The position numbers were made by a program, and so were the translations under genes. A stretch of 64,000 bases of DNA, from positions 248,001-312,000 of the forward strand of contig NZ_BHVZ01000001.1 of NCBI RefSeq assembly GCF_003865035.1, read 5' to 3'. Every line of letters starts with the position of its first letter. Within the stretch, counting starts at the first letter, position 1. This DNA is from Anaerotignum faecicola (GTDB lineage: Bacteria; Bacillota; Clostridia; Lachnospirales; Anaerotignaceae). The notes beneath the pieces are model-generated. The model was given only the letters and a program-made list of their open reading frames with translations. It was not told the origin of the DNA and did not search any database. Below are positions 1 through 9,802 of this stretch, piece after piece.

Positions 1-461
1 TCCAGACTTTTCCCATGATACAGCACAGAATAGTTCGAGAGATTGATTTCTAGCTCCCCGAATTTCAGAATATTTTTATCCTCCTCCTGCTTTGGCTCGT
101 ATCTGCGCAGCACCGCCTTCACTCGTGCCACAAGCTCCTTTGGCTCAAAGGGCTTTACGATATAATCATCCGCACCCAATTCCAAGCCAAGCACCTTATC
201 AAAGGTTTCGCCCTTCGCCGTCAGCATGATAATCGGTACACGGCTTGTCTTACGCACCTCTGTGCAAACCTGATAGCCGTCCATTCCGGGGAGCATCAGA
301 TCCAGCAGGATTAAATCAGGCTGAAAGTCTTCCACTGCCGCGGCAGCTTCCTTTCCATCATAAATCTCCCGCGTTTCATAGCCCTCCTTCATCATATAAA
401 GAGAAATCAGCTCCGCAATATGCTTATCGTCATCCACAACCAAAATCTTCTGTTTTTCCAT
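1..461 (-). CDS. OmpR/PhoB-family response regulator, 3' end missing
   Basis: The minus strand encodes the N-terminal 153 or so residues of a response regulator; the rest lies beyond the window edge. The receiver domain shows the acidic pair D10/D11 after ILVV, the phospho-acceptor D54 in LLDLMLPGMDG, T81 in IIMLTA and the conserved K103 in VKPF. The linker and the start of a winged-helix DNA-binding domain (FGELEINLSNYSV) follow, which places it in the OmpR/PhoB class. ATG at 461 has GAGGTGAAG just upstream. A partner histidine kinase would be expected downstream, outside the window. The receiver resembles WalR/PhoP-type regulators but the family member cannot be fixed from this fragment. 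Confidence 0.9.
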   Translation of the reverse strand, partial: MEKQKILVVDDDKHIAELISLYMMKEGYETREIYDGKEAAAAVEDFQPDLILLDLMLPGMDGYQVCTEVRKTSRVPIIMLTAKGETFDKVLGLELGADDYIVKPFEPKELVARVKAVLRRYEPKQEEDKNILKFGELEINLSNYSVLYHGKSL

Positions 462-491
462 CTTCTTCACCTCTGTTCAGAAATCCGCCTT

Positions 492-2864
492 TTATTTTAA
501 TTCCACCACCGTAACACCGGCTTCGCCTTCGCCGAAGGTACCGGGTCTGTAGCTTTTTACATGAGAATTCATTTTCAGATAATTCTGCACCCCTGCGCGC
601 AGTGCGCCTGTGCCCTTCCCATGGATAATCACAACCTGCTTCAGTCCGGATAAATACGCATCATCAATATATTTATCAATATTGGCAATCGCCTCATCCA
701 CAAGCTGTCCACGGCAGTCAATCTCCGCCGAAATAAACTGGCTCTTGGAGAATTTTGCCTTTGTCGGCTGCTGTCTTTTCTGTTTTTCCTTCGGTCTGGG
801 GGTATCGTCAAGCATCAGCTCCGCCATCGGCACCTTCATTTTCATAATCCCCATCTGCACCATAACCTCTTTATTCTTATCGGGCGCAGTCAGCACCTCG
901 CCGTTCTGGTCAAAGGAAATCACATACACTCTGTCGCCCGGCTTCAGATTTTCGGGTGCCTTATGGTTCGGCTTTACCTTTTTCGATTTCAGGAAATCCT
1001 GCTGCATGGAGGAAAGCTTTTCATTCAGCTTTTGTCTCTGCTCCAGCGCCTTCGTGCGATTGTTTGCCTCCTTCGCCTGCTTATTCATCTCCTTGATGAT
1101 ACGGTCGGCTTCCTCCTTCGCCTGCACATAAAGCTGCTTTGCGTCCTCTCTCGCCTTGGCAAGAATTTTTTCCTTCTGCTCTCTCGTCTTTTCCTTCTGC
1201 CGCTCGACCTCTTTTTTCAGCTCCTCCGCCTCTCTGCGGTATTCCTCTGCGCGCTCCTGTTCAAATTTGACGGATTTCTTGCTGATTTCCAGATCGGTAA
1301 TCACATCCTCAAATCTTGCCTCATCCCGACTGATAAATTCCTTCGCCGCAGAAAGAATATATTCCTGCAAGCCCAGTCGCTTGGAAATCGCAAACGCATT
1401 ACTTTTTCCGGGAATCCCAATCAGCAGGCGATAGGTCGGACGGAGCGTTTCCACATCAAATTCGCAGCAGGCATTTTCCACACCCTCTGTCGTCAGCGCA
1501 AATACCTTCAATTCGCTATAATGCGTGGTCACTGCGGTACGGATTTTTCTGTCCAGAAGGGCTTGTATGATGGCAACCGCCAAGGCTGCGCCCTCCGTCG
1601 GGTCTGTCCCCGCGCCAAGCTCATCGAACAGCACCAGAGAGTCATCCGTCACCTCGTCCATAATTTTCACGATATTCGTCATGTGTGCCGAAAAGGTACT
1701 CAGACTCTGCTCAATGCTCTGCTCATCCCCGATGCTCGCGAACACATTATCAAACACCGCCAGCTGCGAATTATCAAATGCAGGAATATGCAGTCCTGCC
1801 TGCCCCATCAGCGTAAACAGCCCCAAGGTTTTCAGGGCAACCGTTTTGCCGCCGGTGTTCGGACCTGTAATCATCAGCGTAGTAAAATCCTTTCCCAAAT
1901 AAATATCCGTCGGCACAACCTTTTTCGGGTCAAGCAGAGGATGTCTGCCCTTGTGGATATTGATATAGCCTTTTGTATTAAACAGGGGCTGTGTCCCGTC
2001 CATGGCAAGGGAAAGATTTGCCTTTGCAAAAATAAAATCAAGCTGTGTCAGCAGTTCCAGATTTCCCTCAATCGCAAACGCATTTGCCGTCACCATATCC
2101 GAAAGGGCAATCAGAATCTTTTCGATTTCTTCCTTTTCCTTCGCCTGCAGCTCCTTAATTTTATTGTTCAGCTGAATCACGCTCAACGGCTCCATAAACA
2201 GCGTAGAGCCTGTGTTGGATTGATCGTGAATCATGCCGGGGAAGGAGCTTCTGTATTCCGCCTTAACGGGGACACAGTATCTGTCATTACGAATGGTAAT
2301 CACAAAATCCTGCAGCATATTGCGGTATGCCGAGGAATTGATAACCCCATTCAGATGATCCTTCACTCTTTCATTGGAGGCCTTAATCTCCCGACGGACA
2401 CTCCGCAGTCCTGCGCTGGCATCATCCGCAACCTCCGTTTCCGAAAGAATACAGCGGCTGATTTCATTTTCCAGCTTATCCAGAGGGGTAATCAAATCAA
2501 AATATTCATCCAGACGGGCATAGACCTCATCCTTGTTTTCTTTTCTGGCATAATTTTTTACCTTGCGGCAGACATACGCAAATTCCCCCACCGACATCAG
2601 CTCCGCGATGGAAAGAATCCCTGCCATAGAGGCCCGCTTTAGCTGCGGACGGATTTCCCGAAAGCCGCCGAAGGAAGGTGTCCCCTTTTTCAGTACCATG
2701 GTGGTCGCTTCCGTTGTTTCCTCCTGCCAAATGATAATATCACTCATGGCAGCAGAAGGGCGCAGTGCCGCGGCACGTTCCTTTGCCATCGGGGAAACCG
2801 CATAACCCACCAGCTTTTCTATAATTTTGTCATATTCTAACGTATGCAATGCTTTTTCGTTCAT
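492..2864 (-). CDS. mutS2: MutS2 / RqcU ATPase with Smr domain
   Basis: The 790-residue protein has the MutS2 layout: N-terminal core and lever helices to about residue 300, an ABC-type ATPase with Walker A GPNTGGKT near residue 335 and DELGAGTDPTEG downstream, a charged coiled coil at about 520-640, and a C-terminal Smr domain (about 711-790) with IDCRGQ and HGKGTGALR. It lacks the mismatch-recognition domain of MutS. In Bacillus the family (RqcU) splits collided ribosomes, and older work gave it an anti-recombination role. ATG at 2864 is used; an upstream promoter is listed separately. RqcH, the other ribosome quality-control factor, is at 27406-29175. Normal family length. Confidence 0.96.
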   Translation of the reverse strand: MNEKALHTLEYDKIIEKLVGYAVSPMAKERAAALRPSAAMSDIIIWQEETTEATTMVLKKGTPSFGGFREIRPQLKRASMAGILSIAELMSVGEFAYVCRKVKNYARKENKDEVYARLDEYFDLITPLDKLENEISRCILSETEVADDASAGLRSVRREIKASNERVKDHLNGVINSSAYRNMLQDFVITIRNDRYCVPVKAEYRSSFPGMIHDQSNTGSTLFMEPLSVIQLNNKIKELQAKEKEEIEKILIALSDMVTANAFAIEGNLELLTQLDFIFAKANLSLAMDGTQPLFNTKGYINIHKGRHPLLDPKKVVPTDIYLGKDFTTLMITGPNTGGKTVALKTLGLFTLMGQAGLHIPAFDNSQLAVFDNVFASIGDEQSIEQSLSTFSAHMTNIVKIMDEVTDDSLVLFDELGAGTDPTEGAALAVAIIQALLDRKIRTAVTTHYSELKVFALTTEGVENACCEFDVETLRPTYRLLIGIPGKSNAFAISKRLGLQEYILSAAKEFISRDEARFEDVITDLEISKKSVKFEQERAEEYRREAEELKKEVERQKEKTREQKEKILAKAREDAKQLYVQAKEEADRIIKEMNKQAKEANNRTKALEQRQKLNEKLSSMQQDFLKSKKVKPNHKAPENLKPGDRVYVISFDQNGEVLTAPDKNKEVMVQMGIMKMKVPMAELMLDDTPRPKEKQKRQQPTKAKFSKSQFISAEIDCRGQLVDEAIANIDKYIDDAYLSGLKQVVIIHGKGTGALRAGVQNYLKMNSHVKSYRPGTFGEGEAGVTVVELK

Positions 2865-2928
2865 CTTTTTAACTCCATTTATATTAAATTCCTATCATAG
2901 TTCTATTCTATGACCAACTTATCATATA

Positions 2929-2957
2929 AGTATACCACAATCTATGCCCTGCTACAA
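2929..2957 (-). promoter_or_regulatory. Promoter of mutS2
   Basis: Minus strand TTGTAG (2957-2952), 17-bp spacer, TATACT (2934-2929). The spacer ends TTGTGG, a context shared with two other promoters in the window. Confidence 0.7.
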
Positions 2958-2979
2958 CGTTTCAAATTCGTCGCTTCAT

Positions 2980-3008
2980 TTGCATTCCGCCTAAAAACCA
3001 CTTATAAT
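2980..3008 (+). promoter_or_regulatory. Promoter of the flavoprotein gene
   Basis: TTGCAT (2980-2985), 17 bp, TATAAT (3003-3008). It sits about 50 bp before the ATG and diverges from the mutS2 promoter. Confidence 0.75.
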
Positions 3009-3059
3009 AAACAGATATATCAATCGAAATCAATTCCCATAAAATAGAAAGGTGACACA

Positions 3060-4304
3060 ATGAAGGTTCTTATTATCGGCGGTGGTGCCTCCGGCATGAT
3101 GGCGGCGCTTTCCGCAAGAAAAGAGGGTGCAGAGGTTTGTATTCTGGAACGACAGGCGCGCGTTGGGCGCAAGCTTCTCGCAACAGGCAACGGGCGCTGT
3201 AATCTCTCCAACACAAAGCTGACAATGAAAAATTACCACGGGCAAAACGCGGTATTCGCACAGACTGCCCTGCAGGCCTTTGATACCCAAAAAACGCTTG
3301 CATTTTTCCAATCTCTCGGGCTGATTACCACCGTAGAGCCAAGCGGCAAGGTTTATCCCCTTTCCGATCAAGCAGGCAGTGTGGTAGATGTGCTGCGGCT
3401 TGCTCTGGAGGAAATGGGCGTAGGGATACGCACCTCCTTCGAGGTCACGGCACTGAAGCGCGGCAAAAAGGGCGGCTTTCAGGTGCTTTCCAAGGAGGAA
3501 ACCCTCCACGCCGATGCCGTTATCATCTGCTGTGGCGGCATGGCAGGCGGCAAGCTTGGCGGCACACAAAGCGGCTATGACCTTCTGAAAAGTCAAGGGC
3601 ATACCATTACCAAGCTGTTCCCTGCGCTGGTGCAGGTAAAAACCGATACCACCTTCGTGAAGGCACTCAAGGGCGTGCGTGCAGATGGCTCTGTCCTCGT
3701 GGAGCGAAACGGCAAAATCCTTGCGGAAAATGCAGGCGAAATCCAGTTTACGGACTTCGGCATCAGCGGCCCGACTGTTTTTGAAATCTCCCGTATCATT
3801 TCCACAGGAAAGGCACCACTGACGGTGCATTTGAATCTCCTGCGTCATCTCAGTCATGAGGAGGTGGTTTCCCTCCTGCAAAGCCGCAAAAAAGCAATGC
3901 CCCATCAGTCTATGGAAAATTTCCTGACAGGCATTTTGCATAACCGCTTGGGGCGCACCCTTCTGCGCTACGCAGGCTTTGGCTTCACCGAACCCATTTC
4001 CTCCCTCAGGCCCTCTGATATCAAGAGAATCGCGCATGCCATACAGGATTTTTCCCTTTCCGTTGTCGGCACGATGGGCTTTGATGCCGCGCAGGTAACG
4101 GCAGGCGGTATCCGCACAGAGGAATTCAACCCTCATACCATGGAAAGCCTCCTGATGCCCGGTCTTTTTGCCGCAGGCGAGGTGCTCGATATAGATGGGG
4201 ACTGCGGTGGCTATAACCTGCAATGGGCATGGGCAAGCGGGTATCTGGCAGGTAAGGCTGCTGCCCGAAAAGTCCCTGCTTCCCCAAAGAAAAATAAAAA
4301 ATAA
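3060..4304 (+). CDS. HI0933/BaiN-family FAD-dependent oxidoreductase
   Basis: The 414-residue protein starts with a Rossmann dinucleotide-binding motif (GGGASGMMAA from residue 7), followed by ATGNGRCNLSN, a signature of the HI0933-like flavoprotein family that includes BaiN. The C-terminal FAD contact region reads AGEVLDIDGDCGGYN with the WAWASGYLAG tail near residue 390. Family members are cytosolic flavoproteins; BaiN has been linked to bile-acid dehydroxylation but most members, and this one, have no assigned substrate. SD AGAAAGGTG precedes ATG 3060. Stands alone: own promoter, strong terminator after the stop. No bile-acid genes lie nearby, so a bile-acid role should not be inferred. 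Confidence 0.9.
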   Translation: MKVLIIGGGASGMMAALSARKEGAEVCILERQARVGRKLLATGNGRCNLSNTKLTMKNYHGQNAVFAQTALQAFDTQKTLAFFQSLGLITTVEPSGKVYPLSDQAGSVVDVLRLALEEMGVGIRTSFEVTALKRGKKGGFQVLSKEETLHADAVIICCGGMAGGKLGGTQSGYDLLKSQGHTITKLFPALVQVKTDTTFVKALKGVRADGSVLVERNGKILAENAGEIQFTDFGISGPTVFEISRIISTGKAPLTVHLNLLRHLSHEEVVSLLQSRKKAMPHQSMENFLTGILHNRLGRTLLRYAGFGFTEPISSLRPSDIKRIAHAIQDFSLSVVGTMGFDAAQVTAGGIRTEEFNPHTMESLLMPGLFAAGEVLDIDGDCGGYNLQWAWASGYLAGKAAARKVPASPKKNKK

Positions 4305-4314
4305 GCAAAAAAGC

Positions 4315-4351
4315 AGCCCTTACGAGGTTTTTCTCTCGCAAGGGCTTTTTC
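4315..4351. terminator. Bidirectional terminator between the flavoprotein gene and fbp
   Basis: AGCCCTT (4315-4321) pairs with AAGGGCT (4340-4346), with an inner GAG/CTC pair; T-runs flank it for the plus strand, and both converging genes end nearby. Confidence 0.75.
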
Positions 4352-4368
4352 CTGCTCAATTTCAGCTT

Positions 4369-6345
4369 TTATTGCTGCTCCTTAATGATACCGTTCTGAT
4401 ATGCGTAAAGCAGCTTTTCCAGCTCTGCAATACTTTCCTGTAGCTTTTTCCCGATATCCGTATCCTTCACACGGATTCTGTCCTGTGTATATTGGAGCGC
4501 AACCGTAGAGGAAAGAATATCCTTTTCCTCCGCAATGGCTCTGTCCGTGGATACGAAGGGCTCATGAGATACCAGAACCATGCCATGGGAATTGTAAATC
4601 AGCGTATAGCCTGCAATCCCCGTTTCCTTCTGATATGCCTTGGAAAACCCGCCGTCGATTACGAACAATCTGCCATTTGCCTTGATGGGGCTCTCTCCCT
4701 TTACCACCTTAACGGGAACGTGTCCATTCACGATATGAGAGCTTTTCGGATCTAAGCCGAAGGCCTCCAGAACATGCTCACAGACAGATTCCTCATTTCT
4801 AAGGGTATAATAAGGATTCTTTTCTTCCTTATGCGTTGTCTTATCATCAATAAAATATCGCTCGAAGGTTGTCATTTTCTTCTTGCCGAACAGGGGAGAA
4901 TCCTCGCCGCACCACATATACCAGATGTAGTCCATACATTCTCTTTTTGCCTCGGTATGTGCCTTATTGAAATAACCCTCGCGCATAGTTCTCTCTACTG
5001 CGTCCAGATATTCCATGCCGATGTATTTTTTCCCACGGAAGGTCACTTCCTTGAGTGTCCCGTCTGCATTCATGGGAATGCCGCCATGGAACAGCAGGTT
5101 AGAGTTGAAAATGGTATACATGCTCCCCTTATGATACAGCACGCGCACATGCTGCTGCAGCTTTTCGCTGTTCACAAAGGAGGATTTCACCTTATCCATA
5201 ACCTCCTGTTCTTCTTCCGTCAGCTTATAGGGGTCTTTGGGGTCAATCGTCGGGAAATTCATATCATTCATGGGATATTCCACGCCATCTACAAGCACGG
5301 TTCCTTTTTCAAAATCAATCTTATCCAGCAGCAATCTGTTTTCCATGCGGAATTCGGGGCGGCGTTTGATAATCTGTCCCTCCATCTTCCACTGCATGAT
5401 GGAAATTGCCTTGTGCATTTTGGCAATCATGTTGAAGTCCTTATCGCTCAGCACCTCATCCCCCTTGGGCTTGAACTGCTCACAGGGGTCGCCGGCGTAT
5501 TTGTCCATCGCAAAGGTTGCCAGCGGCAGAAGGTTAATGCCATAATCCTCCTCTATCGTATCCAAATTTGCATATCTGGTCTGAATACGCAGCACATTGC
5601 AGATTAAGGCCTGACAGCCTGCCGCCGCGCCCATCCATGCGATATCGTGGTTGCCCCACTGGATATCCACAGAATGATAATGCGCCAGAATATCCATAAT
5701 TCTTGCCGCATGGGGGCCTCTGTCATAAATATCCCCGATAACATGCAGCTGGTCAATCGCAAGCCGCTGAATCAGATTGCACATCGCAACGATAAAGCGG
5801 TCTGCCTGCCCAAGGTCAATAATGGTATGTATAATTTCCGTATAATACATATCCTTATCCACGCTGGCGCTGTTTTCGTGCAGCAGCTCCTCGATGATAT
5901 AGGCAAATTCCTTCGGCAGTGCCTTTCTCACCTTAGAACGGGTATATTTCGAGGATACCACCTTGCAGATTTTCACCAGTCTGTGCAGGGTAATTTTATA
6001 CCATTCTGCCATTTCCTCCTCTGCTTCAGCCATCTTTTCCAGCTTCTGTTCCGGGTAATAAATCAGTGTTGCCAGTGATTTTTTCTCACTGCTGCGCAGG
6101 CTCTCCCCAAAGATTGCACTAATCTGGTTCTTGATAACACCGGATGCGTTTCTGAGTACATGGCTGAAGGAATCCGCCTCACCATGGATATCGGAAACAA
6201 AATGCTCCGTCCCCTTCGGCAGGTTCAGAATCGCCTTCAGGTTGATAATCTCCGTTGCTGCGCTGTTGATATTTTTATACTGATTGGACAGCAGTTTCAA
6301 ATATTTCATTTCTTCTGCGGGAAAGCTCCCACTTCCACTATACAT
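4369..6345 (-). CDS. fbp: Class III fructose-1,6-bisphosphatase
   Basis: 658 residues from ATG 6345, the start with SD GAGGTG seven bases upstream; a frame open to 6405 would add 20 residues without an SD. Calcineurin-like metallophosphatase motifs are visible: SDIHGE (residues 51-56), [15 protein letters not shown] and VNGHVPV. The family is the Firmicute FBPase_2 type (Bacillus Fbp is about 670 residues), which hydrolyses fructose-1,6-bisphosphate to fructose-6-phosphate in gluconeogenesis. Cytosolic. It is a single-gene unit facing the flavoprotein gene across a shared terminator. Confidence 0.96.
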   Translation of the reverse strand: MYSGSGSFPAEEMKYLKLLSNQYKNINSAATEIINLKAILNLPKGTEHFVSDIHGEADSFSHVLRNASGVIKNQISAIFGESLRSSEKKSLATLIYYPEQKLEKMAEAEEEMAEWYKITLHRLVKICKVVSSKYTRSKVRKALPKEFAYIIEELLHENSASVDKDMYYTEIIHTIIDLGQADRFIVAMCNLIQRLAIDQLHVIGDIYDRGPHAARIMDILAHYHSVDIQWGNHDIAWMGAAAGCQALICNVLRIQTRYANLDTIEEDYGINLLPLATFAMDKYAGDPCEQFKPKGDEVLSDKDFNMIAKMHKAISIMQWKMEGQIIKRRPEFRMENRLLLDKIDFEKGTVLVDGVEYPMNDMNFPTIDPKDPYKLTEEEQEVMDKVKSSFVNSEKLQQHVRVLYHKGSMYTIFNSNLLFHGGIPMNADGTLKEVTFRGKKYIGMEYLDAVERTMREGYFNKAHTEAKRECMDYIWYMWCGEDSPLFGKKKMTTFERYFIDDKTTHKEEKNPYYTLRNEESVCEHVLEAFGLDPKSSHIVNGHVPVKVVKGESPIKANGRLFVIDGGFSKAYQKETGIAGYTLIYNSHGMVLVSHEPFVSTDRAIAEEKDILSSTVALQYTQDRIRVKDTDIGKKLQESIAELEKLLYAYQNGIIKEQQ

Positions 6346-6438
6346 AACTTGCACCTCTATTCTTCGTTTCTCTGTGCTGCTCTTTGAGTATATCAAAAAA
6401 GCCACTATTTTCCTAGTTCTTTTTCACCGAAAGCAAGC

Positions 6439-6477
6439 AAAAAACGCCCGTATGTGCCGTCACACACAGGCGTTTAG
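6439..6477 (-). terminator. Terminator downstream of the 6560-7423 gene
   Basis: On the minus strand AAACGCC pairs with GGCGTTT, with further TGTGTG/CACATA pairing, followed by a T-run. It lies just beyond repeat copy A. Confidence 0.75.
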
Positions 6478-6553
6478 GTGTGTCCCAATAAGAAAACATG
6501 AAGAAATGAAATAGCTTTCAGCATTTCAGAATACAAGGCTTCTTATCCGGGCG
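6477..6553 (-). repeat. Stop-adjacent palindromic repeat, short copy (A)
   Basis: About 77 bp starting 7 bp after the stop of the gene at 6560-7423. Read in gene direction it begins CGCCCGGATAAGAA and ends TTCTTATTGGGACACACC. The ends are imperfect inverted repeats (CCCAATAAGAA at 6484-6494 against TTCTTATCCGGG at 6540-6551), with an inner TGAAAT/ATTTCA pair. A second copy at 60851-61014 has the same relation to a stop codon but carries an 83-bp insert. Confidence 0.8.
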
Positions 6554-6559
6554 CACCTT

Positions 6560-7423
6560 TTACTCTTTATTTTCTTCGTTTTCCGTGGGCTCTCCCTCTA
6601 CCGTCCCTGTAACGGATTCCGCAGGCGCATCCTCCGCCGCAGGCTCTGCCGGTATGCCGTATGTCACTGCCTCTCTGTTTAAAAACAGCAGTGCCTCCCC
6701 GACCGTTACAAACGCAGCAGAGAAATAACACAGAAACTGATACACCGCATTCCCAATTCTTTCATTCGGGAAAAAGCTGTAGCTCAGCTGGAATGCAGAA
6801 TTCCAAAGCATCGCAATCACAGCCAACAGCAGCAGATAGCCAAAGGTTCTCCACCATTTGCCCTTCACCAGCGCTTTGCTGTAGCGCATAGGCTCCATGC
6901 CCTTTTTGTCACTCAGCCCAATGGCATACACATAAAACACCCAAGCCACGCTCAGGTAAATTCCGGGCACAATAATCAAACTGGTCAGGAAAATCAGCAC
7001 ACCGTAAATAACCCCCGAAAACACAATCGTCGGCATCAGGGAAAAGGCTTCGCCCAACGCAGTGCCGAAGGAAATTTCCTGCTTTGTCACAAACTGCTTT
7101 ACCACCTTTGCAATGGCAATCGTCCCGACAGGCTGCAAAAACAGACCGACCAAAAGCGTCAGACCGGAGTGGAACAGCACCTGATAGGCCGCCTGAAAAA
7201 AGTCTGCTTCATTGGATAGGCTTACGCCCGCCTGTGCAATCTGCTGAAACACCGTATATGCGTTCAACATACGCCCGTTGATGATGCTTTCCAGAATACT
7301 GATAGGCAGGAATACAATCAAAAGCACCTTCAATATGGGTTTAATATTTGCCGCAAATACATGGAACGCCGCAGAAAGCTGCTCAATCCAGTTCCATTCG
7401 CGGTAGAAAAAATCATGGTTCAT
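6560..7423 (-). CDS. Membrane protein of unknown function, about six TM segments
   Basis: 287 residues. Hydrophobic segments lie near residues 25-50, 85-110, 130-160, 160-180, 195-215 and 230-250; the N-terminus before the first segment and the acidic, Pro/Glu-rich tail (PAEPAAEDAPAESV, ending in EENKE) are probably cytosolic. The pattern resembles the broad DUF975/glycerophosphodiesterase membrane-domain group of Firmicute membrane proteins, but I cannot assign a function. SD GGAAAGGATGA precedes ATG 7423. Own promoter; the message ends in repeat copy A and a terminator. Confidence 0.8.
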   Translation of the reverse strand: MNHDFFYREWNWIEQLSAAFHVFAANIKPILKVLLIVFLPISILESIINGRMLNAYTVFQQIAQAGVSLSNEADFFQAAYQVLFHSGLTLLVGLFLQPVGTIAIAKVVKQFVTKQEISFGTALGEAFSLMPTIVFSGVIYGVLIFLTSLIIVPGIYLSVAWVFYVYAIGLSDKKGMEPMRYSKALVKGKWWRTFGYLLLLAVIAMLWNSAFQLSYSFFPNERIGNAVYQFLCYFSAAFVTVGEALLFLNREAVTYGIPAEPAAEDAPAESVTGTVEGEPTENEENKE

Positions 7424-7464
7424 TTATCGTTTCATCCTTTCCGATTCCATTCTCTTACCCGAAA

Positions 7465-7493
7465 AGTATACCACATTCTCCGACAAAAGCCAA
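7465..7493 (-). promoter_or_regulatory. Promoter of the 6560-7423 membrane protein gene
   Basis: Minus strand TTGGCT (7493-7488), 17 bp ending ATGTGG, TATACT (7470-7465). Confidence 0.7.
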
Positions 7494-7504
7494 CGCAGAC
7501 ACTC

Positions 7505-7533
7505 TTGCCAATTCTTAAGAATTCCTTTAGAAT
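7505..7533 (+). promoter_or_regulatory. Promoter of the SDR gene
   Basis: TTGCCA (7505-7510), 17 bp containing a TTAAGAATT palindrome, TAGAAT (7528-7533). It overlaps back-to-back with the divergent promoter at 7465-7493. Confidence 0.65.
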
Positions 7534-7566
7534 AAGAAAAAATACGAAAAAAGGCTGTGAATTTTT

Positions 7567-8307
7567 ATGGAATTGAAAAAGAAAACCGTTCTGGTAACAG
7601 GCTCCTCCCGCGGCATCGGCAGGGCAATTGCGCTTGCCTTCGGGCGCGCCGGTTATAATGTCGCGCTGAATGCCTCCAAAAGTGCGGCGCAGCTGGAGGA
7701 AACGAAGTCCCTTCTGGAAAGTGAAGCTATTCCCGTCCTTGCCGTTCTGGCGGATGTTTCTGATTATGAAGGCTGCAAGCTGCTTTTCGCAAAAATCGAA
7801 GAAACCTTCGGTATGGTGGATGTTCTGGTCAATAACGCAGGCATTTCCCATATCGGGCTGTTTACGGATATGACCCCTGCCGAATGGAACCATGTGCTGG
7901 ATGTCAACCTTGGTTCGGTGCTGAACTGCACCCATCTTGCCGTCCCTGCCATGGTATCCGAAAAGGATGGTGTCATTCTCAATATTTCCTCCATGTGGGG
8001 CGAGGTCGGCGCATCCTGCGAGGCTGTGTATTCCGCCTCTAAGGGCGGCATCAATGCCTTCACCAAAGCGATGGCGAAGGAGCTTGGGCCCTCCCATATT
8101 CGGGTCAATGCCATCTCCTGCGGTGTCATTGATACGGAAATGAATGCCTGCTTCAGCGAGGAGGAACGGCAGGCACTGGCAGATGAAATCCCTCTTATGC
8201 GCTTCGGGCAGCCGGAGGAAGTGGCGGAATTGGCAGTCTTTCTTGCCGACCAAAAGGCATCCTTCCTGACGGGCAAAATCATCACGCTTGACGGCGGCAT
8301 GCTCTAA
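7567..8307 (+). CDS. Short-chain dehydrogenase/reductase, FabG/YmfI-like
   Basis: 246 residues, a classical SDR: VTGSSRGIGRAIA nucleotide-binding motif near residue 10, NNAG near residue 88, and the Ser/Tyr/Lys centre in ISSMWG and YSASKGG, with LDGG at the C-terminus. The family includes FabG 3-oxoacyl-ACP reductase. The WGEVGAS stretch before the catalytic Tyr recalls YmfI-type proteins (EF-P 5-aminopentanone reductase in Bacillus). No fatty-acid or efp genes adjoin it, so the substrate is open. The upstream SD is weak (AAAAGGCTG). Monocistronic, with a strong terminator. Confidence 0.9.
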   Translation: MELKKKTVLVTGSSRGIGRAIALAFGRAGYNVALNASKSAAQLEETKSLLESEAIPVLAVLADVSDYEGCKLLFAKIEETFGMVDVLVNNAGISHIGLFTDMTPAEWNHVLDVNLGSVLNCTHLAVPAMVSEKDGVILNISSMWGEVGASCEAVYSASKGGINAFTKAMAKELGPSHIRVNAISCGVIDTEMNACFSEEERQALADEIPLMRFGQPEEVAELAVFLADQKASFLTGKIITLDGGML

Positions 8308-8330
8308 AAATCAAAAAACAAGCATAGAAA

Positions 8331-8369
8331 AAGCAGCTGTAATCCACCTTTTCTACAGCTGCTTTTTTG
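8331..8369. terminator. Terminator after the SDR gene
   Basis: AAGCAGCTGTA (8331-8341) pairs with TACAGCTGCTT (8354-8364), then a T-run. An A-run on the other side could also serve the convergent gene ending at 8381. Confidence 0.85.
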
Positions 8370-8380
8370 TTTTCCTATTT

Positions 8381-8710
8381 TTATTTTTTCCGAGCCGCCT
8401 CATAAATTGCCGCTCTGATTGCCGTAATCTGCTGAATCTGGTCATTCAGCTTCTCATGTATTTCATGCAGCTTCATCAGCTCTGCCTTTTTCGCAACCAA
8501 AAGTGCTTCCGCATTGGGAACCGATTTGTTGTCCTCAAGCTTTTCTATCTCTGCAATCAGCTCCGCGCCCTCCCGCTTCGTTTTGGAAAGGTCATCCTCC
8601 ATGTGGTGAGATAAATGTCTTGCCATTTTCATAGGGTCTTCCGCGAATTCAATCATGCCGCAAACATTTGTGGACATAATGTTTTCGTATCTGTTTAAAA
8701 TACTTGCCAT
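8381..8710 (-). CDS. Small PspA/IM30-like coiled-coil protein
   Basis: 109 residues, almost entirely helical. The N-terminal 35 residues (MASILNRYENIMST, then AEDPMKMARHL) resemble the start of PspA/IM30 membrane-remodelling proteins, which have a similar run ending in an AEDPxKM motif. The rest is heptad-rich (EIEKLEDN, KAELMKLHEIHEKL). It is half the length of PspA, so it is either a shortened homologue or only an analogue. SD AAGGGAGG before ATG 8710. Third gene of the rnz-tsaD operon, 30 bp after tsaD. Function unknown. Confidence 0.75.
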   Translation of the reverse strand: MASILNRYENIMSTNVCGMIEFAEDPMKMARHLSHHMEDDLSKTKREGAELIAEIEKLEDNKSVPNAEALLVAKKAELMKLHEIHEKLNDQIQQITAIRAAIYEAARKK

Positions 8711-8740
8711 ACTTCGTTCCTCCCTTGCGTATACACTTTT

Positions 8741-9769
8741 TTATCTTTGCCCTAGCTTCAAGCTGGGGTTCGCGTTCAAATCCAAACCATCCCTTACTCC
8801 TGCAATATATTCATAGTATGCCGCACAGCCAATCATCGCCGCATTATCGGTACAGAGAATCGGCGCAGGCACGCTCAGATAAAAGCCATTCCTTTCGCAT
8901 GCCTCCTGCATCCTTGTCCGCAGGGCACTGTTGGAGGCAACCCCTCCTGCCAGCGCAATCTTCTTTACGCCATGCGCCTTTGCCGCTTTGATGGTCTTGC
9001 TCACCAGAACCTCTACTACAGATTGCTGAAAGCTTGCCGCAATATCCTCCGGAACAATTTCTGCCCCCATCATTTTCTGCTTATTCACATAATTGAGTAC
9101 CGCCGATTTCAAGCCGCTGAAGCTGAAATCATAGCTGTCCTCCTCCAGAAAAACACGAGGGAATTTCACTGCATCGGGGTTGCCCTTCTTCGCCGCCGCA
9201 TCAATCTTCGGACCTCCGGGATACCCCATGCCAATCGCGCGCGCAACCTTATCATAGGCCTCGCCTGCCGCATCGTCTCTCGTATGTCCCATAATTTCAT
9301 ACTTCCCGTAATCGGAAACATAAACCAGATGGGAATGTCCGCCCGAAACCACCAGTGCCATATAGGGCGGTGCAAAATCCTTATTCTGAATATAGTTCGC
9401 ACAAATATGTCCTTCGATATGGTGTACGCCAATCAAAGGCTTTCCTGCCGCATACGCAATCGCCTTTGCCTCCGCAAGCCCAACCAACAGCGCCCCCACC
9501 AGTCCGGGACCGTAGGTCACGCCGATGGCATCCATTTCTTCCAGTGTCATGTCTGCGTCCGCCAGTGCCTTTTTAATGACACCGTCAATATTTTCGACAT
9601 GCTTTCTGGATGCAATTTCCGGCACAACGCCGCCGTATAGCGTATGCAGGTCAATCTGAGAGGAAATCACATTGGAAAGCACCTCTCTGCCGTTTTTCAC
9701 CACTGCCGCCGCTGTTTCATCACAGGAGCTTTCAATGGCTAATATATAAATATCCTTTTTTTCTTCCAT
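8741..9769 (-). CDS. tsaD: tRNA N6-adenosine threonylcarbamoyltransferase
   Basis: 342 residues, ASKHA fold. The metal-binding HHIEGH motif is at about residues 110-115, with [11 protein letters not shown] at the N-terminus, VSGGHSHLV, and the [13 protein letters not shown] and CTDNAAMIG motifs near the end. TsaD transfers threonylcarbamoyl from TsaC product to A37 of ANN-decoding tRNAs together with TsaB and TsaE, which are not in the window. SD GGTGGAG before ATG 9769. Second gene of the rnz operon, 33 bp after rnz. Normal length. Confidence 0.97.
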   Translation of the reverse strand: MEEKKDIYILAIESSCDETAAAVVKNGREVLSNVISSQIDLHTLYGGVVPEIASRKHVENIDGVIKKALADADMTLEEMDAIGVTYGPGLVGALLVGLAEAKAIAYAAGKPLIGVHHIEGHICANYIQNKDFAPPYMALVVSGGHSHLVYVSDYGKYEIMGHTRDDAAGEAYDKVARAIGMGYPGGPKIDAAAKKGNPDAVKFPRVFLEEDSYDFSFSGLKSAVLNYVNKQKMMGAEIVPEDIAASFQQSVVEVLVSKTIKAAKAHGVKKIALAGGVASNSALRTRMQEACERNGFYLSVPAPILCTDNAAMIGCAAYYEYIAGVRDGLDLNANPSLKLGQR

Positions 9770-9802
9770 GATTTTTTCTCCACCGTTTCTTACTTTCGGA
9801 AT

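Noticed and set aside
963..2642. Long plus-strand open frame opposite mutS2
   Set aside because: It is antisense to a clear MutS2 gene, has no SD and no family-like sequence.
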